Shown here: positions 43,289 to 51,513 of the stretch, piece by piece | Numbering within the stretch: position 1 is the first letter of the stretch | Layout: each line of letters begins with the position of its first letter | Assembly: GCF_025751435.1 (NCBI RefSeq) | Contig: NZ_JAOWKY010000001.1 | Span: forward strand, 914,001-978,000 | Reading direction: 5' to 3' | Source of the DNA: Albidovulum marisflavi | GTDB taxonomy: Bacteria; Pseudomonadota; Alphaproteobacteria; Rhodobacterales; Rhodobacteraceae | DNA: 64,000 nucleotides | Notes under the pieces: generated by a model | Databases searched by the model: none | What the model saw: only the letters and a program-made list of their open reading frames with translations | What the model was told of the DNA's origin: nothing | Translations under genes and position numbers: made by a program

Positions 43289-43788
43289 CCGTCCGCCCGT
43301 TCGTTCCCTGGCCCGACAAGCGGCTGCGCACCCCGGCTGAGCCGGTCCAGGCGGTGACCGAAACCGTGAGAATGGTCTGGGAAGACATGGTGGAAACCAT
43401 GGATGCGATGCCGGGCTACGGTCTGGCGGCGCCACAGATCGGGATGATGTTGCGGCTGGCGGTCGTTGATTGTTCGGACAAGCGCGGGCAGGCGGTCAAG
43501 ATGGCCAATCCCGAGGTTCTCCATTCGTCGATCCAGATGCGGCGGCACGAAGAGGCCAGCCCGAACCTGCCCGGCGTTTCTGCCGTGATCGAGCGGCCGA
43601 GGGCGGTGACGGTCCGCTTCCTGAACGAGGCGGGCGAGATCGAGGATCGGGATTTCGTCGGCCTCTGGGCCACGAGCGTCCAGCACCAGATCGATCATCT
43701 GAACGGCAAGATGTATTTTGACCGGCTCTCGCCGCTGAGGAAAAAGATGCTGGTGGCAAAGGCGGACAAGCTGAAGAAGCGCGTCTGA
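43285..43788 (+). CDS. Peptide deformylase-like protein lacking catalytic residues
   Basis: A 167-residue paralogue of the preceding deformylase. Motif I ([10 protein letters not shown], 44-53) is kept, but motif II is EEASPNLPG (89-97): the Cys metal ligand of EGCLS is missing. Motif III is QHQIDH (133-138): the catalytic Glu is Gln. The two His and the fold remain. By family knowledge it should bind no or altered metal and not deformylate. Its GTG overlaps the TGA of def, so both are co-translated; fmt follows 67 bases downstream. A regulatory or structural role is possible. Confidence 0.87.
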   Translation: MTVRPFVPWPDKRLRTPAEPVQAVTETVRMVWEDMVETMDAMPGYGLAAPQIGMMLRLAVVDCSDKRGQAVKMANPEVLHSSIQMRRHEEASPNLPGVSAVIERPRAVTVRFLNEAGEIEDRDFVGLWATSVQHQIDHLNGKMYFDRLSPLRKKMLVAKADKLKKRV

Positions 43789-43855
43789 GCGAAACCGCCG
43801 AAGACCGCCCGGACCCCGTTCGGGGGTTTTCGCGCGACCAAGAAGGGGGCAGGAC

Positions 43856-44752
43856 ATGCGGGTCGTCTTCATGGGAACACCGGAGTTTTCGGTGCCCGCG
43901 CTTGAGGCGCTTCACGCGGCGCATGAGGTGGTCTGCGTCTACTGCCAGCCGCCGCGCCCGGCAGGCCGCGGCAAGAAGGACCGCCCTTCACCGGTGCAGA
44001 CAAGGGCCGAGGCGCTTGGACTGCCAGTGCGCCATCCCGCCTCGCTCAAGGGCGCGCCTGAGCAAGCCGAATTTGCGGCGCTTGGCGTGGATGTGGCCGT
44101 GGTTGTGGCATATGGGCTGATCTTGCCGCAGGCCGTTCTGGATGCGCCAGCGAAGGGCTGCCTGAACATCCATGCCTCGCTCCTGCCGCGCTGGCGGGGG
44201 GCGGCGCCCATCCATCGCGCGATCATGGCAGGAGACGCCGAAACCGGCGTCGCGATCATGCAGATGGAGGCCGGGCTGGATACCGGGCCCGTGCTGATCG
44301 AGGCGCGGACCAAGATCGGGGCCGAAGAAACCACCGCCGACCTTCACGACAGATTGTCCGCAATGGGTGCCGATCTCATCGTCGAGGCGCTGGATCGGCT
44401 TGATACGCTGGTGCCCACGCCACAGGATGCGGTTGGCGTGACCTACGCGGCGAAGATCGACAAGGCCGAAGCGCGGGTCGATTGGTCGCGCCCGGCGGTC
44501 GAGGTGGACCGGCAGATCCGGGCGCTGTCGCCATTTCCCGGTGCCTGGACCGAGATTGCCGGGGAACGGATCAAGCTGCTCAGGTCGCGCTTGGCCAAGG
44601 GTTCAGGCGTGCCGGGGCAGGTTCTGGGTGGGCTGACGATCGCGTGCTCCGACGGCGCAGTGGAAATCACCCAGGCGCAGCGCGAGGGTAGGCGGCCTAT
44701 GGGAACGGATGAGCTTTTGCGCGGTCTGACCTTGCCGGAACGTCTGGTCTGA
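43856..44752 (+). CDS. fmt: Methionyl-tRNA formyltransferase
   Basis: Formylates initiator Met-tRNA. The 298-residue enzyme has [28 protein letters not shown], the tetrahydrofolate-site [41 protein letters not shown] (catalytic Asn, His and Asp region) and the C-terminal barrel starting [28 protein letters not shown] precedes ATG 43856. It follows the def pair, with which it forms the initiator formylation/deformylation cluster. Confidence 0.95.
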   Translation: MRVVFMGTPEFSVPALEALHAAHEVVCVYCQPPRPAGRGKKDRPSPVQTRAEALGLPVRHPASLKGAPEQAEFAALGVDVAVVVAYGLILPQAVLDAPAKGCLNIHASLLPRWRGAAPIHRAIMAGDAETGVAIMQMEAGLDTGPVLIEARTKIGAEETTADLHDRLSAMGADLIVEALDRLDTLVPTPQDAVGVTYAAKIDKAEARVDWSRPAVEVDRQIRALSPFPGAWTEIAGERIKLLRSRLAKGSGVPGQVLGGLTIACSDGAVEITQAQREGRRPMGTDELLRGLTLPERLV

Positions 44753-44792
44753 ACGCCTGCTTCGCGCGATAATGCGCGCCGTGGAGGACGCG

Positions 44793-45035
44793 ATGCACAT
44801 CATTGCCCTTATCATCATTGGCGCTGCTGCCGGTTTTCTGGCGACCCGGCTCATGAAGATCGAAGCCGACATCCTGACGACGACGGCAATCGGTGTCTTT
44901 GGCGCGCTGATCGGCGGCCTGGCCTTGCGCGGCCTGATCGCGGTCACTGGCTTCGCCGCGGGATTTGTCGGCGCGGTGCTTGGCGCGATGCTCCTGATCT
45001 GGCTCTGGCAGACATACGGGCCAAGGCGGCACTAG
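44793..45035 (+). CDS. GlsB/YeaQ/YmgE-type small membrane protein
   Basis: An 80-residue membrane protein with three hydrophobic helices: MHIIALIIIGAAAGFLATRLM, TTAIGVFGALIGGLALRGLI and FAAGFVGAVLGAMLLIWLWQ. Glycine-rich helices and length match the transglycosylase-associated/GlsB family, which appears in stress responses but has no known reaction. GTGGAGG upstream supports ATG 44793 rather than 44772. It converges with the DadA-like gene. Confidence 0.75.
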   Translation: MHIIALIIIGAAAGFLATRLMKIEADILTTTAIGVFGALIGGLALRGLIAVTGFAAGFVGAVLGAMLLIWLWQTYGPRRH

Positions 45036-45056
45036 ACCCGGTTCGGCCCGCCGGAA

Positions 45057-46295
45057 CTAGAACCTGTCGGCGCGCACGGCATCGGCACCTTCCGCGGGCG
45101 TGTTGCCATGGATCCAGCCTTCGATCATCGCGGCGGTGATCGGCGCCAGCGTCAGTCCGATATGGCCATGCCCGAATGCGAAAAGGACGTCATCCCCCTC
45201 GCGGGACGGGCCGATCACGGGCAGGCTGTCTGGGATCGAGGGGCGAAAACCCATCCAGTCTCGGTCAGGAGGTGGAAGGTTCGGGAAGATTTCGCGGGCG
45301 CCTTCCAGAAGCCGTGCTTTCCTGTGGGGCGAGGGCGGCGCCTTCAGCCCGCCAAGCTCGACCGTGCCCGCGACACGCAGACGCCCCGCCATCGGGCACA
45401 TGTAGAAGCCGCGATCGGTGGGGCAGACAGGGCGGGTGACCGGCGATCGGTCCATGTTCCATTCAAGGTGGTAACCGCGTTCGGTATCAAGCGGGATCCG
45501 GTCGCCCGCCTGCCAAGCCAGCGCGCGAGAGTGGGCGCCAGCCGCGATGACCGCATGGCGGACGGTCACATCCAGGCCCGGCCCCGACAGGCGAACCCCG
45601 CCGCTGGTCCGTCGAAGGCCAGCCACGCGCGTGGTCAGGAAGCTGGCGCCACGGGCGGCGGTCGCCTTGGCAAGCTCTCCGACCATGCGGCCCGGGTCGG
45701 TCATGAAAAGGGCATTGGGAAAGAACGCCGCTCCGCCGCCGTCGACCGGCAGGCCGGGTTCAAGTGCGGCCAACTCGGCTGGCGTCAGGCGCTCGACGGT
45801 AACGCCGCAGGCTTGTCGGAAGCGCAAGTCAGACTCTGCCGCCGAAAGCGCGCGATCGGTCCGGTACCAGTACAGGCAGCCGCGATCCTGCAGGATCTCC
45901 GCCGCGCCTATGTCCGCCGCAAGGGCCTGCCAACGCGGTGCGGCGTCGGACAACAGGGTCGCCAGCGCTTGCGCGTTGCGCCGTGCCGCCCCAGGCAGGG
46001 ATTGCCGTGCGAAGCGCAAGAGCCAGGGCGCCAGCGTCGGCAGGGCCGCCTTGCGGATCGCAAGCGGTGAATTCCGGTCGAACAGCAATGAGGGCAGATT
46101 TCTTAGGACGTCAGGCGTGCCGACAGGTTGCACGGCATAGTCCGCCACTGTGCCGGCATTGCCGTAGGACGCGCCAGAGCCCGGCGGTTCGGGATCGATG
46201 ACAACGACCTCGTGCCCGCCCGATGCCAAGCGGTGCGCGATGGCAAGACCCACCACGCCCGCGCCGACAACCGCGATCTTTGCGGATTCGGACAT
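45057..46295 (-). CDS. DadA-like D-amino acid dehydrogenase / FAD amine oxidoreductase
   Basis: A 412-residue DAO-family flavoenzyme: KIAVVGAGVVGLAIAHRLASGGHEVVVIDPE (FAD motif), GASYGNAGTVADYAVQPVG, ERGYHLEWNMDRSP, MGFRPSIPDSLPVIGPS and FGHGHIGLTLAPITA near the end. Relatives are membrane-linked dehydrogenases of D-amino acids or glycine oxidases. It lies 75 bases after the iron alcohol dehydrogenase on the same strand, and so could be the terminal gene of that operon; a GC-rich hairpin separates them. A second DadA-like gene is at 61462. Confidence 0.88.
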   Translation of the reverse strand: MSESAKIAVVGAGVVGLAIAHRLASGGHEVVVIDPEPPGSGASYGNAGTVADYAVQPVGTPDVLRNLPSLLFDRNSPLAIRKAALPTLAPWLLRFARQSLPGAARRNAQALATLLSDAAPRWQALAADIGAAEILQDRGCLYWYRTDRALSAAESDLRFRQACGVTVERLTPAELAALEPGLPVDGGGAAFFPNALFMTDPGRMVGELAKATAARGASFLTTRVAGLRRTSGGVRLSGPGLDVTVRHAVIAAGAHSRALAWQAGDRIPLDTERGYHLEWNMDRSPVTRPVCPTDRGFYMCPMAGRLRVAGTVELGGLKAPPSPHRKARLLEGAREIFPNLPPPDRDWMGFRPSIPDSLPVIGPSREGDDVLFAFGHGHIGLTLAPITAAMIEGWIHGNTPAEGADAVRADRF

Positions 46296-46332
46296 GTTCC
46301 CCCTTTCGGCCGCTGACCGAATTCAGCCGTCA

Positions 46333-46364
46333 GGCGCGGGGGCCAATGCCCCCCCTGTCGCGCC
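46333..46364 (-). other. GC-rich hairpin between iron alcohol dehydrogenase and DadA-like genes
   Basis: Inner stem GGGGGC-CAAT-GCCCCC (46338-46353) and outer arms GGCGC/GCGCC lie in the 75-base gap. There is no run of U after it on the minus strand, so it may trim or stabilise the message, or partly stop transcription before the DadA-like gene. Confidence 0.4.
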
Positions 46365-46370
46365 CTTGAT

Positions 46371-47519
46371 CTACATGCAGGCCTGATAAAGCGCGCGCGT
46401 GTTTTCGCGCGTCATCTCGACCGGATTGCCGCCGCAGGAGGGATCTTCAAGCGCCATTTCGGTCAGTTCGTCCAGCCGGGCGGAATCGACGCCCATGGCG
46501 CTCAGGTTCTCGGGGATGCCAAGCGCTGCCCGCAGATCCATGATCCGCGCGCGGAAGCCGTCAAAGCCACCCTGAATGCCAAGATACGCTGCAGCCTTTC
46601 CGATCCGGTCTTCGATCGCATGACGGTTGAAGTCCAGTACCATGGGCATGACGACCGCGTTCGTGGTGCCGTGGTGGGTATTGTAGACCGCGCCCACGGG
46701 ATGGGACAGCGAATGGATGGCGCCAAGGCCTTTCTGGAAGGCGACCGCCCCCATGGCGGCGGCCGACATCATGTGTGCGCGCGCCTCAAGATCGGTGGGG
46801 TTGGCGTAGACCTTGGGCAGGTTTTCGAACACCAGCCGCATGCCTTCCAGCGCGATGCCCTGGCTCATCGGGTGGTAGAAGGGCGAGCAATAGGCTTCAA
46901 GGCAATGGGCAAGCGCATCCATGCCGGTGCCGGCGGTAATGAACTTCGGCATGCCGACGGTCAGTTCCGGGTCGCAGATCGTGACCGCGGGCAGCAGCTT
47001 CGGGTGGAAGATGATCTTCTTCTTGTGGGTCGCGGAATTGGTCAGAACCCCTGCGCGGCCGACCTCGGACCCGGTGCCCGCTGTGGTTGGCACGGCGACG
47101 ATGGGGGCGATAGTGGCGGCATTGGCGCGGGTCCACCAGTCTCCGATGTCCTCAAGGTCCCAGACGCTGACGGGTTGATCGACCATGAGCGCGATCATCT
47201 TGCCAAGGTCCAGCGCGGAACCGCCGCCAAAGCAGACGACGCCGTCGTGGCCGCCTGCACGGTAGACCTTGAGCCCGGCTTCCATGTTCATCTCGTTCGG
47301 GTTCGGGTCTACCTCGGAAAAGACGGCCCGCCCAAGGCCCGCCGCGTCCAGGATGTCCAGCGCCTGCGCGGTGATCGGCAGGCTGGCCAGCGCCTTGTCG
47401 GTGACAAGAAGCGGGCGCTTGATGCCAGCCGCCTTGCAATGGTCTGCAAGTTCCCTGATGCGGCCGGGGCCGAACTTGACGGCGGTCGGGTAGGACCAGT
47501 TTGCGGTCGGGACGGTCAT
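46371..47519 (-). CDS. Iron-containing alcohol dehydrogenase
   Basis: A 382-residue group III alcohol dehydrogenase: VCFGGGSALDLGKMIAL (NAD-binding), VPTTAGTGSEVGRAGVLT, and the metal ligands in GMDALAHCLEAY (Asp, His), AIHSLSHPVGAVYNTHHGTTNAV (two His). It oxidises primary alcohols to aldehydes with NAD. Its ATG overlaps the stop of the aldehyde dehydrogenase gene (ATGA), so the two act together on alcohol and aldehyde. Substrate likely a gamma-glutamyl amino alcohol if the operon hypothesis holds. Confidence 0.92.
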   Translation of the reverse strand: MTVPTANWSYPTAVKFGPGRIRELADHCKAAGIKRPLLVTDKALASLPITAQALDILDAAGLGRAVFSEVDPNPNEMNMEAGLKVYRAGGHDGVVCFGGGSALDLGKMIALMVDQPVSVWDLEDIGDWWTRANAATIAPIVAVPTTAGTGSEVGRAGVLTNSATHKKKIIFHPKLLPAVTICDPELTVGMPKFITAGTGMDALAHCLEAYCSPFYHPMSQGIALEGMRLVFENLPKVYANPTDLEARAHMMSAAAMGAVAFQKGLGAIHSLSHPVGAVYNTHHGTTNAVVMPMVLDFNRHAIEDRIGKAAAYLGIQGGFDGFRARIMDLRAALGIPENLSAMGVDSARLDELTEMALEDPSCGGNPVEMTRENTRALYQACM

Positions 47520-48904
47520 GCTTTCACCTTGCGGAAGTGGTAGGAACGGGGACGGGTGACGGACTGATAGCCAAGCTTGGACAGGCCGACGCCGCGGCCG
47601 GTGTCCTTGCAGCCGGTCCAGCAGATCGCCGGGTCAAGGTAGTCGGCGCGGTTCATGAAGACGGTGCCGGTTTCGATGCGGCGAGCGATGGACCAAGCCC
47701 GGTCTTCGTCCTTGGTCCACAGGCTGGCGGTCAGGCCATAGGGGCTGTCGTTCATCAGCCGAAGCGCCTCGGCATCGTCCTTGACGGGCATGATGCCGAC
47801 GACGGGGCCGAAGCTTTCCTCGGTCATGACGCGCATGGAATGGTCGACGTTGACCAGAACCTGCGGCATCAGGTAGGCGCCGCCATCGTCGGCAGGGAAG
47901 TTCTGCCGCTCGATCAGCGGGGTTGCGCCGGCAGACACGGCCTCGGCCGTCTGGGCGCGCACGGTTTCCGCGAAGCGCCTGTTCGCCATGGGCCCCAGCG
48001 TGGTTTCGGCGTCGAACGGGTTCCCGAGCTTCAGCGTGTTGACCCAGGCCACGGCCTTGTGGACGAAGTCGTCGAAGAGCTTGTGGTTGACGTAGATCCG
48101 CTCGATCCCGCAGCAGCACTGGCCGGCGTTGTACATCGCGCCGTCCATCAGCGTGTCGACCGCCCAGTCGATGTCGGCGTCCTCCATCACGTAGCCCGGG
48201 TCCTTGCCGCCCAGCTCAAGCCCGAGTGCGGTGAAGGTGCCAGCGGCGGCGCGCTCGATCGCCTGACCTCCGCCGACGGAACCCGTGAAGTTCACGAAGC
48301 CGAAGGACCGGTCCGCGATGAGCTTTTCGGTGCCCGCGTGGTCAAGAACGACGTTCTGGAACACCTCGGCGGGGATGCCAACGCTGTGCAGGGCCTCGGC
48401 GATGCGCTCACCCACCAGAAGCGTCTGGCTCGCATGCTTCAGGATCACAGCGTTCCCGGCGATCAGCGCCGGAACGATCGTGTTCATCGCGGTCATGTAG
48501 GGATAGTTCCACGGCGCGATGACGAAGACGACCCCGTGGGGCGCAAATTCGATCCGGCGGGCGAAGCGGTCGGTTTCCTCGACCGTCATCGGGGCCAGCG
48601 CTTCGGCCGCGATACCGGCCATGAAGTTGGTCCGTTCGTTCAGCCCGCCGAATTCACCGCCGAAGCGCGTCGGGCGGCCCATCTGCCAGGCCAGTTCCTC
48701 GACGATGCGTTCCTTGTCGGCGTTGAGGTTGGCGACGCCCGCCTGCACAAGTGCGATGCGTTCGTCCAGGGGCCGCGCCGCCCAGGCCGCCTGCGCCGAT
48801 TTCGCGCGCGCGACACAGGTGGCGGCGGCCTCGTGCGACAGCGCTGTCCGTTCGGCATAGACCCGCCCGTCGACGGGCGAGATACATTGGATGATCCTGG
48901 TCAT
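47516..48904 (-). CDS. Aldehyde dehydrogenase (NAD(P)-dependent)
   Basis: A 462-residue aldehyde dehydrogenase with GVVFVIAPWNYPYM (cofactor site), ELGGKDPGYVMEDADI (catalytic Glu and Asn-like region), NAGQCCCGIERIYV (catalytic Cys cluster) and MTEESFGPVVGIMPV. It converts an aldehyde to an acid. It is coupled to an iron alcohol dehydrogenase downstream and follows the glutamine synthetase-like gene by 37 bases. The substrate is not known. The three consecutive Cys in the active-site loop are unusual but found in some family members. Confidence 0.92.
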   Translation of the reverse strand: MTRIIQCISPVDGRVYAERTALSHEAAATCVARAKSAQAAWAARPLDERIALVQAGVANLNADKERIVEELAWQMGRPTRFGGEFGGLNERTNFMAGIAAEALAPMTVEETDRFARRIEFAPHGVVFVIAPWNYPYMTAMNTIVPALIAGNAVILKHASQTLLVGERIAEALHSVGIPAEVFQNVVLDHAGTEKLIADRSFGFVNFTGSVGGGQAIERAAAGTFTALGLELGGKDPGYVMEDADIDWAVDTLMDGAMYNAGQCCCGIERIYVNHKLFDDFVHKAVAWVNTLKLGNPFDAETTLGPMANRRFAETVRAQTAEAVSAGATPLIERQNFPADDGGAYLMPQVLVNVDHSMRVMTEESFGPVVGIMPVKDDAEALRLMNDSPYGLTASLWTKDEDRAWSIARRIETGTVFMNRADYLDPAICWTGCKDTGRGVGLSKLGYQSVTRPRSYHFRKVKA

Positions 48905-48941
48905 TTGGTCCTCGCTTGGCGCAGATGCGCCGGTCGTGTTC

Positions 48942-50306
48942 TCAGAGCCGTTCGAAGCCCCGTTTCAGTTCCCAGTCCGTCACGACGCGGTTCTGTTCGG
49001 CGATCTCCCAGTGCGCCGCGTGGACGTAATGGTCTACCACTTCATCCCCGAAAGCCGCGCGCAGCATCTTGGACTTGGACATCAGATCGGCCGCCTCGCC
49101 CAGTGTCTTCGGGATCTCGCGCACGCGTTTGGCGTGGTAGATGTCGCCCGAAATGGCGGCTTCCAGTTCCAGTTTCTGTTCGATCCCCGCGAGCCCCGCG
49201 GCGAGAAGCCCCGCGCAGGCCATGTAGGGGTTGAGATCGGCGCCGCCGATCCGGCACTCCACCCGGATGCCCTTGGTTCCCTCGCCGCAGACGCGGAACC
49301 CAGCGGTGCGGTTGTCCAGGCTCCAGACCGCCTTGGTGGGGGCGAACATGCCCACGACGAAGCGCTTGTAGCTGTTGATGTACGGGGCCAGAAGCGGGGT
49401 GATCTCACGCGCGTAGGCGAGTTGTCCGGCGACGTAGTGGCGCATCAGGTCCGACATGCCGTGCGGGGCTTTCGGGTCCAGGAAGGCGGGCTTGCCGTCC
49501 TTCCAAAGCGACTGGTGGACATGGCTCGACGATCCTGCGCGTTCGTGGCTGTACTTTGCCATGAAGGTCGCTGCGTGCCCGTGCTGATGGCAGATTTCCT
49601 TGACGCCGTTCTTGATGATCGTGTGGTTGTCGCAGGTGTCCAGCGCGTCGGAATACTTGGCGTTGACCTCTTCCTGGCCGATCTCGGCCTCGCCCTTGGA
49701 GCATTCGATCGGCACGCCCGCGTCCCACAATCCGTTCCGGATCGCGCGCATCACGCCCTCTTCCTTCGTCGTGCCGAAGATCGCGTAATCGACGTTGTGC
49801 CGGCCCAGCGTCTGAAGGTCACGGTAGCCGCTTTCGTTGATGGCGTCATAGCTGTTGGCGAAAAGGAAGAACTCAAGCTCGGTCGCCATCATCGCGTCGA
49901 AGCCCATCGCCTTGGCGCGCGCGACCTGCCGTTTGAGGATCGCGCGGGGCGACACGGCGACCTCTTCGTGGGTGTGGTGGTCAAGGAGGTCGGACATCAC
50001 CATGGCGGTGCCGGGAAGCCAGGGCACGCGGCGCAGCGTCGACAGGTCGGGCTTCACGATGTAGTCGCCGTAACCCTTCGTCCAACTGGCGGACTTGTAG
50101 CCGGGGACCGTGAACATCTCGACATCCAGCGCGAGCAGGTAGTTGCAGCAGTGGGTTTCCTCATGCCCGCCATCGACGAAGTGCTTGGCCACGAAGCGCT
50201 TGCCCATGAGCCGCCCCTGCATGTCCACGATGCAGACCAGGACAGTGTCGATTTCACCTGCGGCGACGGCCTGCTTGAGCGCGTCAAAGGTCAGGTTTGC
50301 GGGCAT
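48942..50306 (-). CDS. Glutamine synthetase-like gamma-glutamyl ligase (PuuA/IpuC/GlnA-type)
   Basis: A 454-residue member of the glutamine synthetase fold. It has the beta-grasp start TVLVCIVDMQGRLMGKRF, the metal-binding MMATELEFFLF, then SKGEAEIGQEEVN, YSHERAGSSSHVHQSLW, MFAPTKAVWSLDNRTAGFRVCGEGTKGIRVECRIGG and NPYMACAGLLAAGL. The N-terminal and active-site variation matches the GlnA-like group that ligates glutamate to amines (PuuA: putrescine; IpuC: isopropylamine). Whether it makes glutamine is doubtful in this catabolic setting. GAGGAG precedes ATG 50306. No adenylylation motif (NxxxFxxP-type Tyr) is obvious. Confidence 0.85.
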   Translation of the reverse strand: MPANLTFDALKQAVAAGEIDTVLVCIVDMQGRLMGKRFVAKHFVDGGHEETHCCNYLLALDVEMFTVPGYKSASWTKGYGDYIVKPDLSTLRRVPWLPGTAMVMSDLLDHHTHEEVAVSPRAILKRQVARAKAMGFDAMMATELEFFLFANSYDAINESGYRDLQTLGRHNVDYAIFGTTKEEGVMRAIRNGLWDAGVPIECSKGEAEIGQEEVNAKYSDALDTCDNHTIIKNGVKEICHQHGHAATFMAKYSHERAGSSSHVHQSLWKDGKPAFLDPKAPHGMSDLMRHYVAGQLAYAREITPLLAPYINSYKRFVVGMFAPTKAVWSLDNRTAGFRVCGEGTKGIRVECRIGGADLNPYMACAGLLAAGLAGIEQKLELEAAISGDIYHAKRVREIPKTLGEAADLMSKSKMLRAAFGDEVVDHYVHAAHWEIAEQNRVVTDWELKRGFERL

Positions 50307-50366
50307 TCGTGGCTCTCCTCGTTCGTCAGGGCGGGCGGATTCGCGCCGCTGTCGATGCACTCTATT

Positions 50367-50378
50367 ATTTGATCAAAT
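50367..50378. promoter_or_regulatory. 12-base perfect palindrome upstream of the glutamine synthetase-like gene
   Basis: ATTTGATCAAAT is a perfect palindrome 60 bases before the ATG in the gap between the TRAP receptor gene and the ligase gene. It sits in the only AT-rich stretch there and could be a regulator site or part of an internal promoter. No second copy is visible in the divergent control region at 54.1-54.3 kb. Confidence 0.3.
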
Positions 50379-50387
50379 TCTTGGGAA

Positions 50388-50412
50388 GGGGCGGCGAGAT
50401 GGCCGCCGCCCC
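50388..50412 (-). other. Intercistronic hairpin between dctP and ligase gene
   Basis: Perfect 9-base arms GGGGCGGCG (50388-50396) and CGCCGCCCC (50404-50412) with a 7-base loop, starting 8 bases after the dctP stop. On the minus strand it is followed by CTTCCC rather than a U-run. Likely stabilises the receptor message or partly attenuates, a common layout for making more binding protein than enzyme. Confidence 0.5.
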
Positions 50413-50420
50413 GCTTTTCC

Positions 50421-51461
50421 TCAGCTGTAGCGGTAAGGCTTGCCGGCCTTCACCATGGTTTCGTTGTAGCGCTTGAAGATGTCGACGACCTTCGCCTTCA
50501 ATTCGCTTTCAGCCGCGATCTCGTCCCAGAATTTGTGGGCCTCGTCCTCGACCGTCTGCCATTCGCTGTCGGGAATGGTGGTGGACTTCAGCTTGGTTTC
50601 GTTCACGCGCAGGTTGGCCTCGCCGTTCCAGTACCAGTGCTGGCGATAGTAGTGCGAACTGTCGAAGCAGACCTGCATCAGCTTCTGCAGATGCGGCGGC
50701 ACTTCGTTCCAGCGGTCCATGTTGGCAAAGAAATGGCCGATCCAGGCGCCAGAGATGTTGTTGGTCAGGAAGTACTCCGTCACGTTCGCCCAGCCCGAGG
50801 TGTAGTCCTCGGTGATGCCCGACCAGGCAATGCCGTCCAACTCGCCCGTCTGAAGCGCCACCTCGGCGTCCTCCCAGGGCAGCGTGACCGGAATGACGCC
50901 GAAGCGCGACAGGAACCGGCCAGCGGTCGGGAAGGTGAAGATGCGCAGCCCGTTCAGGTCGGCAAGCGAGGTGATGGGCTTGTGGGTCGCGAAGTTGCAC
51001 GGGTCCCAGGACCCGGCAGAGATGTGCTTGACGCCGACCTTGGCGTATTCTTCCTTCCAGATCTCGTCGAGCCCCCAGTGATTGAACAGCGCGGGCACGT
51101 CCAGCGAATAGCGCAGGCCCAGCGGGAAGTAGCCGCCGAACACCGTCACCTCGGTCGGGGAGGCCATGGAGTCGTCGTCCGATTGCACCGCGTCGATCGT
51201 GCCCTTCTGCATGGCGCGGAACAGCTCGCCCGTTGGCACCAGCTGGTCGGCGTAGAAAAGCTCGATCTCCATTTGACCATCGGCGATCTCGTTGAAATCC
51301 TTGATGCACTGGTCAACGACCTCGACCGCCAGCGCGGGTCCGGCATAGGTCTGCATGCGCCACTTGATCGGCGCGGACTGGGCATGAACAGCCGGGGCGG
51401 CCAGCGCCGAAGCGCCCACCGCGGCGCCAGAGGTCAGGAACTTCCGTCTTGTCGTCGTCAT
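50421..51461 (-). CDS. dctP: TRAP transporter substrate-binding protein (DctP family, Tat-exported)
   Basis: A 346-residue periplasmic receptor. MTTTRRKFLTSGAAVGASALAAPAVHA is a twin-arginine signal (TRRKFL). The mature part has IELFYADQLVPTGELFRAMQKGTIDAV, LPWEDAEVALQTGELDGIAWSG and the C-terminal helix FKRYNETMVKAG typical of DctP/TakP receptors. It binds a carboxylate-type or small polar ligand; no ligand can be read from the sequence. Order here is dctQ-dctM-dctP with P last. The hairpin downstream separates it from the ligase gene. Confidence 0.92.
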   Translation of the reverse strand: MTTTRRKFLTSGAAVGASALAAPAVHAQSAPIKWRMQTYAGPALAVEVVDQCIKDFNEIADGQMEIELFYADQLVPTGELFRAMQKGTIDAVQSDDDSMASPTEVTVFGGYFPLGLRYSLDVPALFNHWGLDEIWKEEYAKVGVKHISAGSWDPCNFATHKPITSLADLNGLRIFTFPTAGRFLSRFGVIPVTLPWEDAEVALQTGELDGIAWSGITEDYTSGWANVTEYFLTNNISGAWIGHFFANMDRWNEVPPHLQKLMQVCFDSSHYYRQHWYWNGEANLRVNETKLKSTTIPDSEWQTVEDEAHKFWDEIAAESELKAKVVDIFKRYNETMVKAGKPYRYS

Positions 51462-51513
51462 CTCTCTCTCTCCTTGCTGGTTACAGGGCGCCCCTCTTGC
51501 GTGGGCCTTGGGG

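Noticed and set aside
47501-49234. A 577-codon plus-strand frame opposite the aldehyde dehydrogenase
   Set aside because: It has no domain and lies antisense to clear enzyme motifs.
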